64,000 bases of DNA from Pseudomonadota bacterium (GTDB lineage: Bacteria > Desulfobacterota > Desulfobacteria > Desulfobacterales > RPRI01). Positions 18,122 to 27,620 of the stretch are shown here, piece by piece. The first letter of the stretch is position 1. Each line of letters opens with the position of its first letter. Made by a program: the position numbers and the translations under genes. The DNA is taken from NCBI GenBank assembly GCA_018817425.1, contig JAHITX010000034.1:1-64000 (forward strand), read 5' to 3'. Below the pieces are notes generated by a model. It ran no database searches and had not been told where the DNA came from. It saw only the letters and a program-made list of their open reading frames with translations.

Positions 18122-20113
18122 TTATCCCATAAATACGGAAAGAACTTCTTTTCTAGCATTAACATGCATTATAGTTACCTGAATGAGATCTTCCGGTTTT
18201 AAATCTATGCCGCTTGAAGATGGCAGTTCGCATTCTATCATATATTCAGGTATGAGTATCTGGTAACTTCTCCTTCTTTTAGCAAGAACTATGGCTTCTT
18301 CTTTCTGCCCGGTTCTTGACTCAAGGTATTTTAAAAGCCAATAACGGTTTCGCCTGAACTGGATATTTAGCACATTCGTCATAGGTTTTTCAACAAGCTG
18401 TATAATTTTGTCTATTTCTTCGGATGTATGTGGAGTATCTATACCGCAAATCGCCCTTATCTGGCGCTGGGTTATAAGATCATAATATTTTCTGATTGGA
18501 GAAGTAGCAGTAACATAACAATTAAGACCAAGCCCTGAATGGCGCTGCGGAACTGAACCAAGAGTAAACCTGCTTAAAAACCGTCTTTGCATATAATTCT
18601 GAAACAAAGAGCCATCTTCCCCTTTGTAAAGTCGCTGCTTTGGATCTGGCTGCGACCTGAAAATTGCAGGAGTATTGTTTTGGGCAAGAAATTTTGCCAT
18701 AAGCCAGTTTGCCATAATCATTATCTCGGATATCATCATCCTTCCGGGACTTTCTCTGTTTATTTTGTTTATTGTGATTACCCGGTTTACATCTACCCAA
18801 ACATTGATATCAGGCATAGTAATATAAACCGCCCCTGAATCCAGCCTTGCACGGCGGAATTTTTTGGCCAGATCATATAGAACAGATATTTCCTTATTTC
18901 CGTCTATACAAGTATTTGCATCATAATATGTCATCTGGCGCTTTACTCTGATATAAGAAGGAAAAATTTCGTAATCGATAATATCGGCTGTGGGTCTGAT
19001 ATTTACCATAATACTTATACAGGAGCGTATTTCCCCTTCTTTAAGGCTGCAAATATCTTCTGCAATAACAGATGGAAGCATGGGTATTTTTTGGTCAGGC
19101 ATATAAATCGAACTTGCCCGGATAATCGCCTCAGTGTCAATAGCATCACCCTTCTTAACATATTGAGCAACATCTGCTATGTGTATACCAAGGCTATAAT
19201 AGCCGTCCTTATCCTCAATACTTATCGCATCGTCAAAATCAAGGGTAGACTGCCCGTCAATTGTAATTACCGAAAGATCCGTAAGGTCTTTTCGCTTATC
19301 GTATACTAAAAAATTATCGGGAAGAGATTTTATTTCTTCAAGTCTGCCTGATAAATTATCGGGAAAAGAGATGGGAACCCCCAGCCTGTGAAGATCTATG
19401 TTTTCGTCTTCATCGAATATGCCAAGTGCTACAAAAAGCCGGAAAAGCTCATCGTCGGGTTCTAATCCAGCTTTTTTTAAAATCGCTTTCGCTGTTTGAT
19501 AATGACTGCTCTCTTTTCCCCATAAAAACGCTGATTTTAAAATCTCTGCGAATTTGCTTGTATTACCATTTAAGCTGCCTTTTGCAAAAGGCTTATTCAC
19601 AGCGCTTCTTACCCAAAGCCCGGCTTCTTCTATCAGTTTGTTCATCCGGACTGTTTCTATTTCTCTTGCTTCTATCTGTTCAACCGCTTGTTCGGAATTA
19701 GGGAAAAACCTGTCAGAATCAAACTTGAAATACATTCTGTTATTAAAAAACGCCCTGATAACCGCAGACTCGTGATCACATGTAGGATTATCAGGATAAC
19801 AGAAATGCGTCATAGTAGGAAGGTCTATCCATTCATGCTCCGATTTCAATTTTTCCCATAACTCTTTGATATTTATATTATTAATAAGAGTTTTGCGCCT
19901 GTTTGAAATTTCTTTAAGGGCATTAACCATTTTGTTTCTACCCATAGACATGTCAAGTTGCACCTTACCCTTATGGGAAAGACGCTGAATGGGCACATTA
20001 ATTTCCCGATTTGCTTCGGTTAATAGCTTGAGCCTATGATTTTTAATTTCCAGTACAACCGCACAAATAATTTTCTGCAAGTCTATATATTCAACTATAT
20101 TTCCTGATTCCAT
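18122..20113 (-). CDS. RNase II/RNase R family exoribonuclease (RNB domain)
   Basis: 663-residue hydrolytic 3'-5' exoribonuclease. The RNB core occupies about residues 270-590: TLDFDDAISIED carries the catalytic aspartates, followed by LGIHIADVAQYV and the conserved YMPDQKIPMLP and TSPIRKYYDL blocks. N-terminal RNA-binding modules are not clearly visible; a winged-helix-like region and a short C-terminal segment that may be a reduced S1 domain are present. Length is close to RNase II (about 640) and shorter than RNase R (about 800). It is monocistronic and divergent from the cyclase-like gene at 20325. Confidence 0.88.
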   Translation of the reverse strand: MESGNIVEYIDLQKIICAVVLEIKNHRLKLLTEANREINVPIQRLSHKGKVQLDMSMGRNKMVNALKEISNRRKTLINNINIKELWEKLKSEHEWIDLPTMTHFCYPDNPTCDHESAVIRAFFNNRMYFKFDSDRFFPNSEQAVEQIEAREIETVRMNKLIEEAGLWVRSAVNKPFAKGSLNGNTSKFAEILKSAFLWGKESSHYQTAKAILKKAGLEPDDELFRLFVALGIFDEDENIDLHRLGVPISFPDNLSGRLEEIKSLPDNFLVYDKRKDLTDLSVITIDGQSTLDFDDAISIEDKDGYYSLGIHIADVAQYVKKGDAIDTEAIIRASSIYMPDQKIPMLPSVIAEDICSLKEGEIRSCISIMVNIRPTADIIDYEIFPSYIRVKRQMTYYDANTCIDGNKEISVLYDLAKKFRRARLDSGAVYITMPDINVWVDVNRVITINKINRESPGRMMISEIMIMANWLMAKFLAQNNTPAIFRSQPDPKQRLYKGEDGSLFQNYMQRRFLSRFTLGSVPQRHSGLGLNCYVTATSPIRKYYDLITQRQIRAICGIDTPHTSEEIDKIIQLVEKPMTNVLNIQFRRNRYWLLKYLESRTGQKEEAIVLAKRRRSYQILIPEYMIECELPSSSGIDLKPEDLIQVTIMHVNARKEVLSVFMG

Positions 20114-20324
20114 GAGGTTATAATAGCAATCAGGCAGTTCAAAGTCAATTAGCTTCTTGCAGTGATTTGGTGGTATATTTTCTTAAACAATACCAGTTGC
20201 ATGTTATTTAATTCTTGACCTAAGAGGCTATTTTCCTTATTATTCTGCTAACAAAATAAGCAAGCCCTTTACATTTTTAGCCTCACTAAACATTTTTATA
20301 ATGGTTAAAGGATAAAATTGGCTC

Positions 20325-22643
20325 ATGTTCGGTTTGTCAAAAAACTTATTGAAATTGCCACCTCTTAGCGTTTTTCCCCTCAAATATTATACTGCCGGTT
20401 TCTCTCTCGATCAATTGGTACCGGGAGTCGATAATATACGATATGATGTTTTGATAAGTTCTGTATTTATTAATGACACCCGCAAATTAATCAATCGATT
20501 GATGTCACATCATGCCGGAGTCGAAAAAAAAGGAGTTGGAGCATCTTCAGGCGAATGGAGCATAGAAGCAGAAAATTATAAGCAGATTTATAAAGAACTG
20601 ATGCTTGACGCCATAAACAATGCTAAACTTAACAAACGGATTTCTGTAGTATATCTGGCTCAATCAGCCATGCTTAAAATACTGCTTGATGAAATCAGAA
20701 CACAGTATGACATTCTAATAAATCAACTTAAAAAAACCGTACACCAGACCAATCTTTCCATATTTGACTATACTAATCCTGAAGAATCAATTGATTATAG
20801 GGGAAACCTGCGGAAGATCCATTTAGATCGTGATACTATCGAACAGAAGGTTTGCAAGGAAATATGCGGATTCTGGGCTGAAATTGAACAAAACGACATT
20901 CAACCAATGCTTGAAGCTATATTTGGTGATGACTCAAAGCTTTTTGAAAATCTTCTCGCTAATCCCATCCTGCATTCTCAGCAATATGATAATGCATTTA
21001 TAATGCTTAACGAATACGATTTATGCCTTGGTCGTCGTGCCAATGATCCTGATAAATATGAAAAGCTGATCTTTTTTGCTCATCAAATACTTAGTGCTAT
21101 CGGCTTAAATGATTCCGTTTCTTCCTCTGTCACAATCGAACAGCGTTTGAGCCCGCTTATCGAAGATAAAGAGGAGGCTTTAAATAACCGTCACGGCGAC
21201 GCTAAAAAAATTGAGGGAATAATTCAATCTCCTGAAAACATGGATTTGCTTTTCAACTGGTGGCGAACAAAAGTCAATTACAGGAACTCAAAAAAGCAAA
21301 AAGCCACCCATGACGAGCTTATACTTCTAAAAAAACTTATTAAAAATGAAAAGAAATTATTGCATTATTTATATAAGAAATTCAAACGAAAAGGATTGAT
21401 CGAGATTATTTCCGCATCTTATGAAATGCAGCCTGAGCATTTGAAATATTGCCCGCCCTTTAATCCCCAACAGATCGTACAATATCTGGTTTCACCAAAA
21501 TCGCGTAAAATCATAAAAAAAAGACTTAAAAGAATGAATAAAGACTATGGGCAATCCATTTCTCTTCGTCCGCTGAAAAAAAAAATTAAAGCGCTTAAAA
21601 ACACAACCGCATCCCAGCACAAAACCTTTCTTCTCCGTTTTATCAAAGCTTTTTCCCGTTATCATAGGGATGTATGTAATTTCAGATTAATACATGAATG
21701 CATGGAGCAGGTGAATATCGCCATAGACGATAAGATCATAAACCTTTCGCGGGCAAACAATACTTTATATCAATTCCTGTTGCCCCACGAGCGGCCTCCG
21801 GAAAAAGCAACTATTATAAATCATGCGGTAATTAAAGCTGATGTACGGGGATCTACAGATATCACCCACCGGATGATAGAGCGCGGTTTGAATCCAGCCT
21901 CATTTTTCAGCCTGAACTTTTTTGATCCAATATCTGACATTCTTTCCGAGTATGATGCAACAAAAAATTTTATCGAAGGCGATGCTGTAATTTTATCGAT
22001 ATTTGAGTACGAAAATGCGCCAGCCGGCTGGTTCAGTGTCTCAAAGGCATGCTGTATTGCTCTTAATATATTGATGATCATCAAGCGATATAATGAAAAA
22101 AGCGAAAAATTTCAGTTACCGATTCTCGAGCTTGGCATAGGAATAAGTTATTCAAACTCAGGCCCGACCTTTCTTTTCGACCGTGATAGCCGTATTATGA
22201 TTTCATCAGCCATAAATCAGGCAGATCGTTTATCAAGATGTTCTAAAGCAGGTTTGCAATTCTTTGCTGACAAGAATAACCTTTTTAATATTTATGTTTT
22301 TCAAACTATCGATGATAACAATATTAACGATACCACTGATGATATTTTCATAAGGTATAATATAAATGGCATTGAGTTAAATGAAAAAGGTTTTGAAAAA
22401 CTTTCCAATGAAATTGACTTGAAGCCTTTGCAAGGCAGTTTTGACGATATAATTAAAGTTAAATCGAATTTTTATACCGGTAAACTCCCAACAAAAAGTG
22501 GCTATTATCAACGCTTATTAATACGTGAAGCTCAGATTCCCATTATTGATCCTGCCACATTTGAAATAAAAAGCATATCCTCCCACAAATATTACGAAGT
22601 ATGTACCCATCCAAAACTTTATGAATGGGCAAATAAGACCTGA
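20325..22643 (+). CDS. Large protein with C-terminal class III nucleotide cyclase-like domain
   Basis: 772-residue soluble protein. Residues ~500-690 show the class III adenylate/guanylate cyclase pattern: ADVRGSTDI with the first metal Asp at 506, FIEGDAVILSIF with the second Asp at 553, a LGIGISYS strand and AINQADRL with the transition-state Asn631 and Arg635. These residues suggest it could be catalytic, although the substrate-base residues cannot be read with confidence. The ~500-residue N-terminal region is helical and charged and matches nothing I recognise; it has no membrane segment. The gene stands alone, 20 bp from the convergent FAD enzyme. A degenerate regulatory cyclase domain is the alternative. 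Confidence 0.65.
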   Translation: MFGLSKNLLKLPPLSVFPLKYYTAGFSLDQLVPGVDNIRYDVLISSVFINDTRKLINRLMSHHAGVEKKGVGASSGEWSIEAENYKQIYKELMLDAINNAKLNKRISVVYLAQSAMLKILLDEIRTQYDILINQLKKTVHQTNLSIFDYTNPEESIDYRGNLRKIHLDRDTIEQKVCKEICGFWAEIEQNDIQPMLEAIFGDDSKLFENLLANPILHSQQYDNAFIMLNEYDLCLGRRANDPDKYEKLIFFAHQILSAIGLNDSVSSSVTIEQRLSPLIEDKEEALNNRHGDAKKIEGIIQSPENMDLLFNWWRTKVNYRNSKKQKATHDELILLKKLIKNEKKLLHYLYKKFKRKGLIEIISASYEMQPEHLKYCPPFNPQQIVQYLVSPKSRKIIKKRLKRMNKDYGQSISLRPLKKKIKALKNTTASQHKTFLLRFIKAFSRYHRDVCNFRLIHECMEQVNIAIDDKIINLSRANNTLYQFLLPHERPPEKATIINHAVIKADVRGSTDITHRMIERGLNPASFFSLNFFDPISDILSEYDATKNFIEGDAVILSIFEYENAPAGWFSVSKACCIALNILMIIKRYNEKSEKFQLPILELGIGISYSNSGPTFLFDRDSRIMISSAINQADRLSRCSKAGLQFFADKNNLFNIYVFQTIDDNNINDTTDDIFIRYNINGIELNEKGFEKLSNEIDLKPLQGSFDDIIKVKSNFYTGKLPTKSGYYQRLLIREAQIPIIDPATFEIKSISSHKYYEVCTHPKLYEWANKT

Positions 22644-22662
22644 AAAACTTTTTCTTATTTTC

Positions 22663-24282
22663 CTAATAACCCGATAGTGAACGAATAACGGCTTCGGCAG
22701 CCATAATTCCGTCTACAGCCGAACTAACTATTCCTCCCGCATAACCTGCTCCTTCTCCTGAAGGGAAAAGGCCGGCTACACTTACCGATTCGCCCGATTC
22801 ATTACGCAGGATTCGACAAGGGCTTGAACTCCTTGTTTCAGCGGCATAAAGAAGAACTTCTTCCGGCACAATACCATTCATAAAACTTAACATTTTTGGA
22901 ATAGCGGCTGTTAGGGTTTCGCAGATAAAATCCGGAAGTATATTATGCAGGTCAGCAGGTCGAGATTTTTCCCAGGATCTGTTATTTGGAATAGCATATG
23001 GGTATTTTTTTGATAGAAATCCTGAAAGAGTCGCAACAGGAAGAGAATAATCACTTCCTCCTTCGGCATATGCAAAACGTTCTATTTTTTCCTGAAACTC
23101 TATTCCGGAAAGAAAAGTATTAGTTTTATCAACATAAACCGGAAAATCAGTTGGATCAACAGGTACGAGAAATGCAGCATTACCAAATTTGCCCGATCTT
23201 TTAGAAAGACTCATTCCGTTTGTGGTTAATGCTCCATGCGATGATGCGCAAGGGATAACTGTACCTCCGGGGCACATGCAAAATGTATAGCATGCGCGGT
23301 GCAAATTATCCTTTTTGGAAGTTAAGCGAAAAGATGCCGCTCCGAGACGCGGATGCCCTGCAAAGCGGCCCCATTGCGCACGGTTTATGCTCTGCTGGGA
23401 AAGCTCAAGGCGCACTCCTGCGGCAAATGGTTTCGGTTCAAGTATAACAGAAGATTGTGCAAGCATTGCGTAGATATCTCTCGCACTGTGTCCGCTTGCA
23501 AGTATGCAGTGGCTTGTTTCAATTTCTTTTCCGTTAACAACAATGCCGGCAAGCTTGTCCTTTTCAATATGGAGGCTTTCAAGCCGGGAATTAAATCGTA
23601 CTTCTCCACCATTAACTTCAATAAGCCTTCTAAAGGATTGCACGATTTTTCTAAGTATGTCACTTCCAAGATGTGGTTCCGCATCTATAAGGATATCTTC
23701 TTCTGCTCCGCATTTTACAAGGGTTTGAAGAAATTTTTGCGTTGCCGCCCTGTTCTTGCTTCGTGAAGTAAGCTTGCCGTCAGAAAAAAGCCCGGCTCCA
23801 CCTTCACCAAAAAGGACATTGCTTTCGGTATTAAGGGTTCCTTTTTTCCAGAATTGAGAAACCTGTAAAGTTCGTTCTTGAACAGGGACCCCCTGTTCAA
23901 TTAAAAGCGGAGAAAGCCCGGCTTCCGCCAGTAATAGTGCTGCCATCAATCCGGAAGGCCCGGCACCAACTACAACAACGGGAGTTTTTGGTTTTCTTGA
24001 TATTTTTCTGATATCGGATTCAGATGAAGCTGCTGCCTCTTTGATTTGTTCTATGTCAACATCAACCGGAAGCACAAAACCGCTTAAGCTTTTGATTTCA
24101 ATTTCTGCCGTAAGTGAAAATACGGGAGCTTCCCTGTGCTTGCGTGCATCAATAGATCTGCGGACAATTTTTACATAAGAGATATTGTCTTCACTGCATC
24201 TAAGCTTTGCAGCAACAACAATTTTGATATCATTACCTTTATAATCAAGAGGAAGTAAAAGCTGGCGGATTTTTATGCGCAT
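22663..24282 (-). CDS. FAD-dependent oxidoreductase (COG2509-type)
   Basis: 539-residue flavoprotein with a small N-terminal RNA-binding-like or thiamine-like alpha/beta domain (about 1-95), then a Rossmann dinucleotide fold beginning VVVGAGPSGLMAALL (about 102-116) and a second FAD-contact block GLFPSGEGAGYAGGI near the C-terminus. The HCILASGHSARD block is typical of this uncharacterised family, annotated as FAD-dependent or NAD(FAD)-utilising dehydrogenase. The substrate is unknown. It is monocistronic; a 200-base region without a gene separates it from truA. Confidence 0.85.
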   Translation of the reverse strand: MRIKIRQLLLPLDYKGNDIKIVVAAKLRCSEDNISYVKIVRRSIDARKHREAPVFSLTAEIEIKSLSGFVLPVDVDIEQIKEAAASSESDIRKISRKPKTPVVVVGAGPSGLMAALLLAEAGLSPLLIEQGVPVQERTLQVSQFWKKGTLNTESNVLFGEGGAGLFSDGKLTSRSKNRAATQKFLQTLVKCGAEEDILIDAEPHLGSDILRKIVQSFRRLIEVNGGEVRFNSRLESLHIEKDKLAGIVVNGKEIETSHCILASGHSARDIYAMLAQSSVILEPKPFAAGVRLELSQQSINRAQWGRFAGHPRLGAASFRLTSKKDNLHRACYTFCMCPGGTVIPCASSHGALTTNGMSLSKRSGKFGNAAFLVPVDPTDFPVYVDKTNTFLSGIEFQEKIERFAYAEGGSDYSLPVATLSGFLSKKYPYAIPNNRSWEKSRPADLHNILPDFICETLTAAIPKMLSFMNGIVPEEVLLYAAETRSSSPCRILRNESGESVSVAGLFPSGEGAGYAGGIVSSAVDGIMAAEAVIRSLSGY

Positions 24283-24484
24283 ATATAATTCTTCACAGTC
24301 TTTTTAATGTATGCAAATTCCTAACCGGACATTGCCGACTATTTATAAAATTATTCAAACATCCTTTACCAAAGAACGGCCATTTTATAAACTGAAAATT
24401 TATTGTTCTTGTTTAAAAGTTGAAGGACTTCTAAATTCTTTTGTGCGATCAGCAGCCGGTCAAATGGATCATTATGATTTTTTT

Positions 24485-25225
24485 TCAATATTTTACTTTA
24501 ACAAGAAAAAGTCCGTGGGGCGGAGCTGTAGCAGGGGCTTTGCGGCGATCTTTTGAATCAAGGATTATTTTTATATCTGAAGGCTTCAGTTTTCCAAGGC
24601 CTACACTTACAAGAGCCCCTACTATATTTCTTACCATAAACCTTAAATACCCGTTAGCCTCTATTTCAAATTGAATAACATTGTCCTTTTCTTTTGTAAG
24701 CTCTGCTCTTAAAACTGTTCTTGTCGAAGTTTTTTTCGGGCTGCCGCTTGCTTCAAAAGCTTTGAAATCTTTAGTACCGACAAGCAAAAGAACTGCTTCT
24801 TTCATTGCATTAAAATCAAGGGGCCTTTTTATGAACCATGCATAATTTCTTCCTATAGCGGGCGGAAGTTCCCTGTTTAGTATTTTATATCTATATAACT
24901 TACTTTTGGCATCATAGCGTGAATGAAAATTTTCATTTATTTCTTCACATTGTTTGATAATGATATCTTTTGGTAGAAGGCTGTTTAGACCTCTAAAAAA
25001 AGAATCGGGTTTAAGGTTTGTATCGCAAATGAAGTTGGCAATCTGGGCAAGAGCATGAACACCAGCATCTGTACGTCCCGAGCCTGTAAGAGTTATCTTT
25101 TGTTTAGTCATGACCGAGATAGCTTTTTCAATTTCTTCTTGTATTGTACGGTAATTGTTTTGTATTTGCCAACCACTGAATTCGGTACCATCATATTCTA
25201 TAGTAAGCTTAAAATTTTTTATCAT
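24485..25225 (-). CDS. truA: tRNA pseudouridine synthase A
   Basis: Makes pseudouridine at positions 38-40 of tRNA anticodon arms. The 246-residue product shows the LTIEYDGTEFSGWQ start, the catalytic-Asp block GRTDAGVHALAQ (Asp near residue 52) and the C-terminal FLRFMVRNIVG.L-like segment. I choose the ATG at 25225 because it gives the family's usual N-terminus; an in-frame TTG at 25261 would add 12 hydrophobic residues not seen in TruA. It ends in PHGLFLVKVKY, a normal terminus. Confidence 0.95.
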   Translation of the reverse strand: MIKNFKLTIEYDGTEFSGWQIQNNYRTIQEEIEKAISVMTKQKITLTGSGRTDAGVHALAQIANFICDTNLKPDSFFRGLNSLLPKDIIIKQCEEINENFHSRYDAKSKLYRYKILNRELPPAIGRNYAWFIKRPLDFNAMKEAVLLLVGTKDFKAFEASGSPKKTSTRTVLRAELTKEKDNVIQFEIEANGYLRFMVRNIVGALVSVGLGKLKPSDIKIILDSKDRRKAPATAPPHGLFLVKVKY

Positions 25226-25316
25226 CGCTTTTAAATAAAGCCCTATTACAAATATAGCCAAATATTAATATTGTGAATAAAGGTTTAGCTATATACATAA
25301 CATTTATCAGTTATTT

Positions 25317-25332
25317 TATCTTGATTTATTAA
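25317..25332. repeat. 16-bp direct repeat, left copy
   Basis: ttatcttgatttatta occurs here and again at 25696-25711. The two copies bracket the small membrane-protein ORF at 25409-25672. They could be the footprints of a small insertion; no transposase or inverted ends are associated. Confidence 0.6.
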
Positions 25333-25408
25333 ACCTGATAAGTAAAAATAGTAAATAAACAAAATAATACGTCTGTTTTAGGGAATTATAAATCATAAGG
25401 TTTTCAGC

Positions 25409-25672
25409 GTGCCATTAAAATCACAACCAATTTTCAGAAAGGTTGTATACCCTTTCTATGATACAGAAACAGCAAGCATCATTATTATAATAATAATGAT
25501 GCTTGTAATTTTATTCGGGATTACAGGAATAATTGTTGCGGTAGAAAGCCCTGAATATATTGGTTGTATATGGGTACCTTTACTTCTCGTATGTTTAAGT
25601 TTTCTGATTTTTATTTTGGAACTAGTCCGTTTTATAAAGAATTATGTTGCTGCACTTCATAACAATCAATAA
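25409..25672 (+). CDS. Small two-helix membrane protein
   Basis: 87 residues starting at GTG, with an AAGG sequence about 10 bases upstream. Two hydrophobic helices (about 23-45 and 50-74) are separated by a short acidic loop (ESPEYIG), so it should sit in the inner membrane with both ends in the cytoplasm. The run of six Ile codons in the first helix is encoded by one arm and centre of a perfect 33-bp palindrome. It is the only plus-strand gene between truA and the Nudix gene and is flanked by 16-bp direct repeats. I do not recognise a family. Confidence 0.5.
   Translation: MPLKSQPIFRKVVYPFYDTETASIIIIIIMMLVILFGITGIIVAVESPEYIGCIWVPLLLVCLSFLIFILELVRFIKNYVAALHNNQ
25473..25505. repeat. Perfect 33-bp palindrome within a coding region
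   Basis: Arms of 16 bases, caagcatcattattat and its exact reverse complement, surround one central A. It lies inside the small membrane-protein ORF and would fold into a very stable hairpin in the mRNA. Confidence 0.85.
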
Positions 25673-25695
25673 AAGTAGCTTGCCCAAAATTGCAT

Positions 25696-25711
25696 TTATC
25701 TTGATTTATTA
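25696..25711. repeat. 16-bp direct repeat, right copy
   Basis: Identical to 25317-25332; see the left copy. Confidence 0.6.
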
Positions 25712-25716
25712 GAAAG

Positions 25717-26346
25717 TTAACTACTATCCTCATCCTTAATTGTATTAGAACACCTTAAAATAAGTTCTATAAAGTGATGCAATATTCTTGCAGTAACACC
25801 CCAGATTTCAACATCATCCAATGGGTAAATAAGTTCATGGATGTCAGGTATTCGCCCGTAATATTTTGAGTCAATATGTTTTTCAACAAGAGTGTTTAGT
25901 GGTATTTCAAGCACTCTGGATATTTCCACAGGATCAAATCTAATATTACTTCTCTTTTTCCATATGCCGGTATATACTTTAATATCTTTATGCTGTATTG
26001 TTTGGAAATGACCCAGAGAACCTATCAGTTCGACCTGGTTTTTTCTTATATTAAGTTCTTCTTCAAGTTCTCTATAAGCAGCTTCAACAAAACTGACATC
26101 TTCCTTTTCTACATGTCCTCCGGGAAGGGCAACCTGATTTCGCCATGGATAGCCTTCATTATCAGTCTTTTGTATCGCAAGAATATGAAGTGAACTGTTT
26201 TTATTAAAAATAAGCAGAAATACACAGGTAGAATCATAAGATAATGCGGGAGGCAGGGTTGACCGATTGGCATTTTTGATTATATCCGAGATAATTGAAA
26301 GATCGGTTTCTATTGAGGTGCTATTAAGGCAAAACTGCTTTGTCAT
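25717..26346 (-). CDS. Nudix hydrolase (CoA pyrophosphatase-like)
   Basis: 209 residues. The Nudix box spans about residues 75-98: LPGGHVEKED followed by AAYRELEEEL, which supplies the metal-binding glutamates. The LPGG start and the spacing resemble the NudL/CoA diphosphatase branch, and the earlier block WRNQVALPGG fits the same group. Substrate assignment is tentative. The gene begins 13 bp downstream of the thioredoxin-like gene on the same strand and may be co-transcribed with it and ccdA. Confidence 0.82.
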   Translation of the reverse strand: MTKQFCLNSTSIETDLSIISDIIKNANRSTLPPALSYDSTCVFLLIFNKNSSLHILAIQKTDNEGYPWRNQVALPGGHVEKEDVSFVEAAYRELEEELNIRKNQVELIGSLGHFQTIQHKDIKVYTGIWKKRSNIRFDPVEISRVLEIPLNTLVEKHIDSKYYGRIPDIHELIYPLDDVEIWGVTARILHHFIELILRCSNTIKDEDSS

Positions 26347-26359
26347 GATGCTATCATTG

Positions 26360-26836
26360 CTATTTTTCCGAAGAGCTGATGCTTTCCATATATGATTTTA
26401 TAGACATGGTCTTATAGCTGTCGGTATAAACGTATTTTAGGATGGATTTAAACATTTCGGGAGGAATATATCCCAAATGTTTAAATATAACTTCTTCTTT
26501 GTCGTCAACAAATAAAAGGCCTGGCCAACCTCTTACCTTGTATGTAAATGTAAGATTGCGTTCATTATCCCCATTAATTTTTACAGGGATAAAATTATTA
26601 TTTAATATATCTGTGACGGTTTTATCTTTAAAAGTTTTATTTTCCATTTCCCTGCAATATCTGCACGAATCTGAATAAAAATAGATAAACAGTTTTTCCT
26701 GATTATTATTGCAGAGTTTTTTTGCTTCATCATATTTATGCCATTTGATGTCATCAGTTGCAAAAGTATTGGCGGATATCGTTACGAAAAATAAAAAAAA
26801 AGAGAATAAGAGGCTGGCGATTTTTATTTTTTTCAT
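26360..26836 (-). CDS. Thioredoxin-like periplasmic protein
   Basis: 158 residues: signal peptide (about 1-26), then a thioredoxin fold with active-site CRYC in FYSDSCRYCREMENK and the GWPGLLFVD strand carrying the cis-proline region. It resembles DUF255/SoxW-type thioredoxins. The start at 26836 is preferred because TTGGAG lies 8 bases upstream; an ATG 18 bases earlier has none. It lies 73 bp downstream of ccdA on the same strand, so CcdA probably supplies its electrons across the membrane, for example in cytochrome c or periplasmic thiol reduction. Confidence 0.85.
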   Translation of the reverse strand: MKKIKIASLLFSFFLFFVTISANTFATDDIKWHKYDEAKKLCNNNQEKLFIYFYSDSCRYCREMENKTFKDKTVTDILNNNFIPVKINGDNERNLTFTYKVRGWPGLLFVDDKEEVIFKHLGYIPPEMFKSILKYVYTDSYKTMSIKSYMESISSSEK

Positions 26837-26927
26837 TAAATACTCCAATATCATATAATAAATAACAATTTAATTCAATAAGATAAAGATTTATTCGCTT
26901 TGCCTCTTGATGGAATTTGCCGGAAGA

Positions 26928-27620
26928 TTATAAAAATATATTTGATAAAAGGAAAATTCCAACTAATACAAGCAGTATTCCTGCAGCAGTATTAATATAT
27001 TTCATGGCAAAAGAGACTTTTTTAATAAATTTAATAAAAAGATTGATGAAAATAGATATCGCAAGAAATGGAATTGCAAGGCCTGCGGAATAAATGGCAA
27101 GAAGAATGATGCCATCAGAGACTGTGTCAATACTGCCGGCATATATCAGAATTGAACCTAACAACGGTCCTATGCAAGGACTCCACCCTGCCGCAAAAGC
27201 CATTCCTACAAACATTACGCCTAAATAGGTCAAAGGCCTGTTATTTACCTGAATTCGCTTTTCAAACTCAAGGCTCTTGATTCGGACAATTCCTGTCAAA
27301 TGGATTCCAAGTAAAATAACAATAAGGCCGCCGACTATTCTGATAATAGGCCGGTATTTAAAAATAATTCCGCCTATAAATGAAGCGGATGCGCCCATCA
27401 TAATAAAAACAGAAGAAAACCCTATGACATATGCGATGGTAGAAAAAAAGACTTTCTTTCTTATTTGGGCATCATACTCTGTAGTCAATTGATCCAGAGA
27501 AAACCCTGTGATAAAAGTAAAGTATCCCGGAATAAGCGGAAATATACAGGGAGAAGAAAAAGAAATAAGCCCTGCAATAAAAGCTGCCGGATATGATATC
27601 GACTCAGCAAACATATTCAT
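26928..27620 (-). CDS. ccdA: Cytochrome c biogenesis protein CcdA
   Basis: About 230-residue polytopic membrane protein with six hydrophobic helices. The two redox Cys motifs typical of CcdA/DsbD are present: SPCIFPLIPGY in helix 1 and GWSPCIGP in helix 4. It carries reducing equivalents from cytoplasmic thioredoxin to the periplasm. The ORF is open to 27737, but the extra 39 residues lack the family pattern; I start at the ATG at 27620, with a second ATG at 27614. It precedes a thioredoxin-like gene, and the resB-ccsA pair 18 kb away would complete system II cytochrome c maturation. Confidence 0.88.
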   Translation of the reverse strand: MNMFAESISYPAAFIAGLISFSSPCIFPLIPGYFTFITGFSLDQLTTEYDAQIRKKVFFSTIAYVIGFSSVFIMMGASASFIGGIIFKYRPIIRIVGGLIVILLGIHLTGIVRIKSLEFEKRIQVNNRPLTYLGVMFVGMAFAAGWSPCIGPLLGSILIYAGSIDTVSDGIILLAIYSAGLAIPFLAISIFINLFIKFIKKVSFAMKYINTAAGILLVLVGIFLLSNIFL

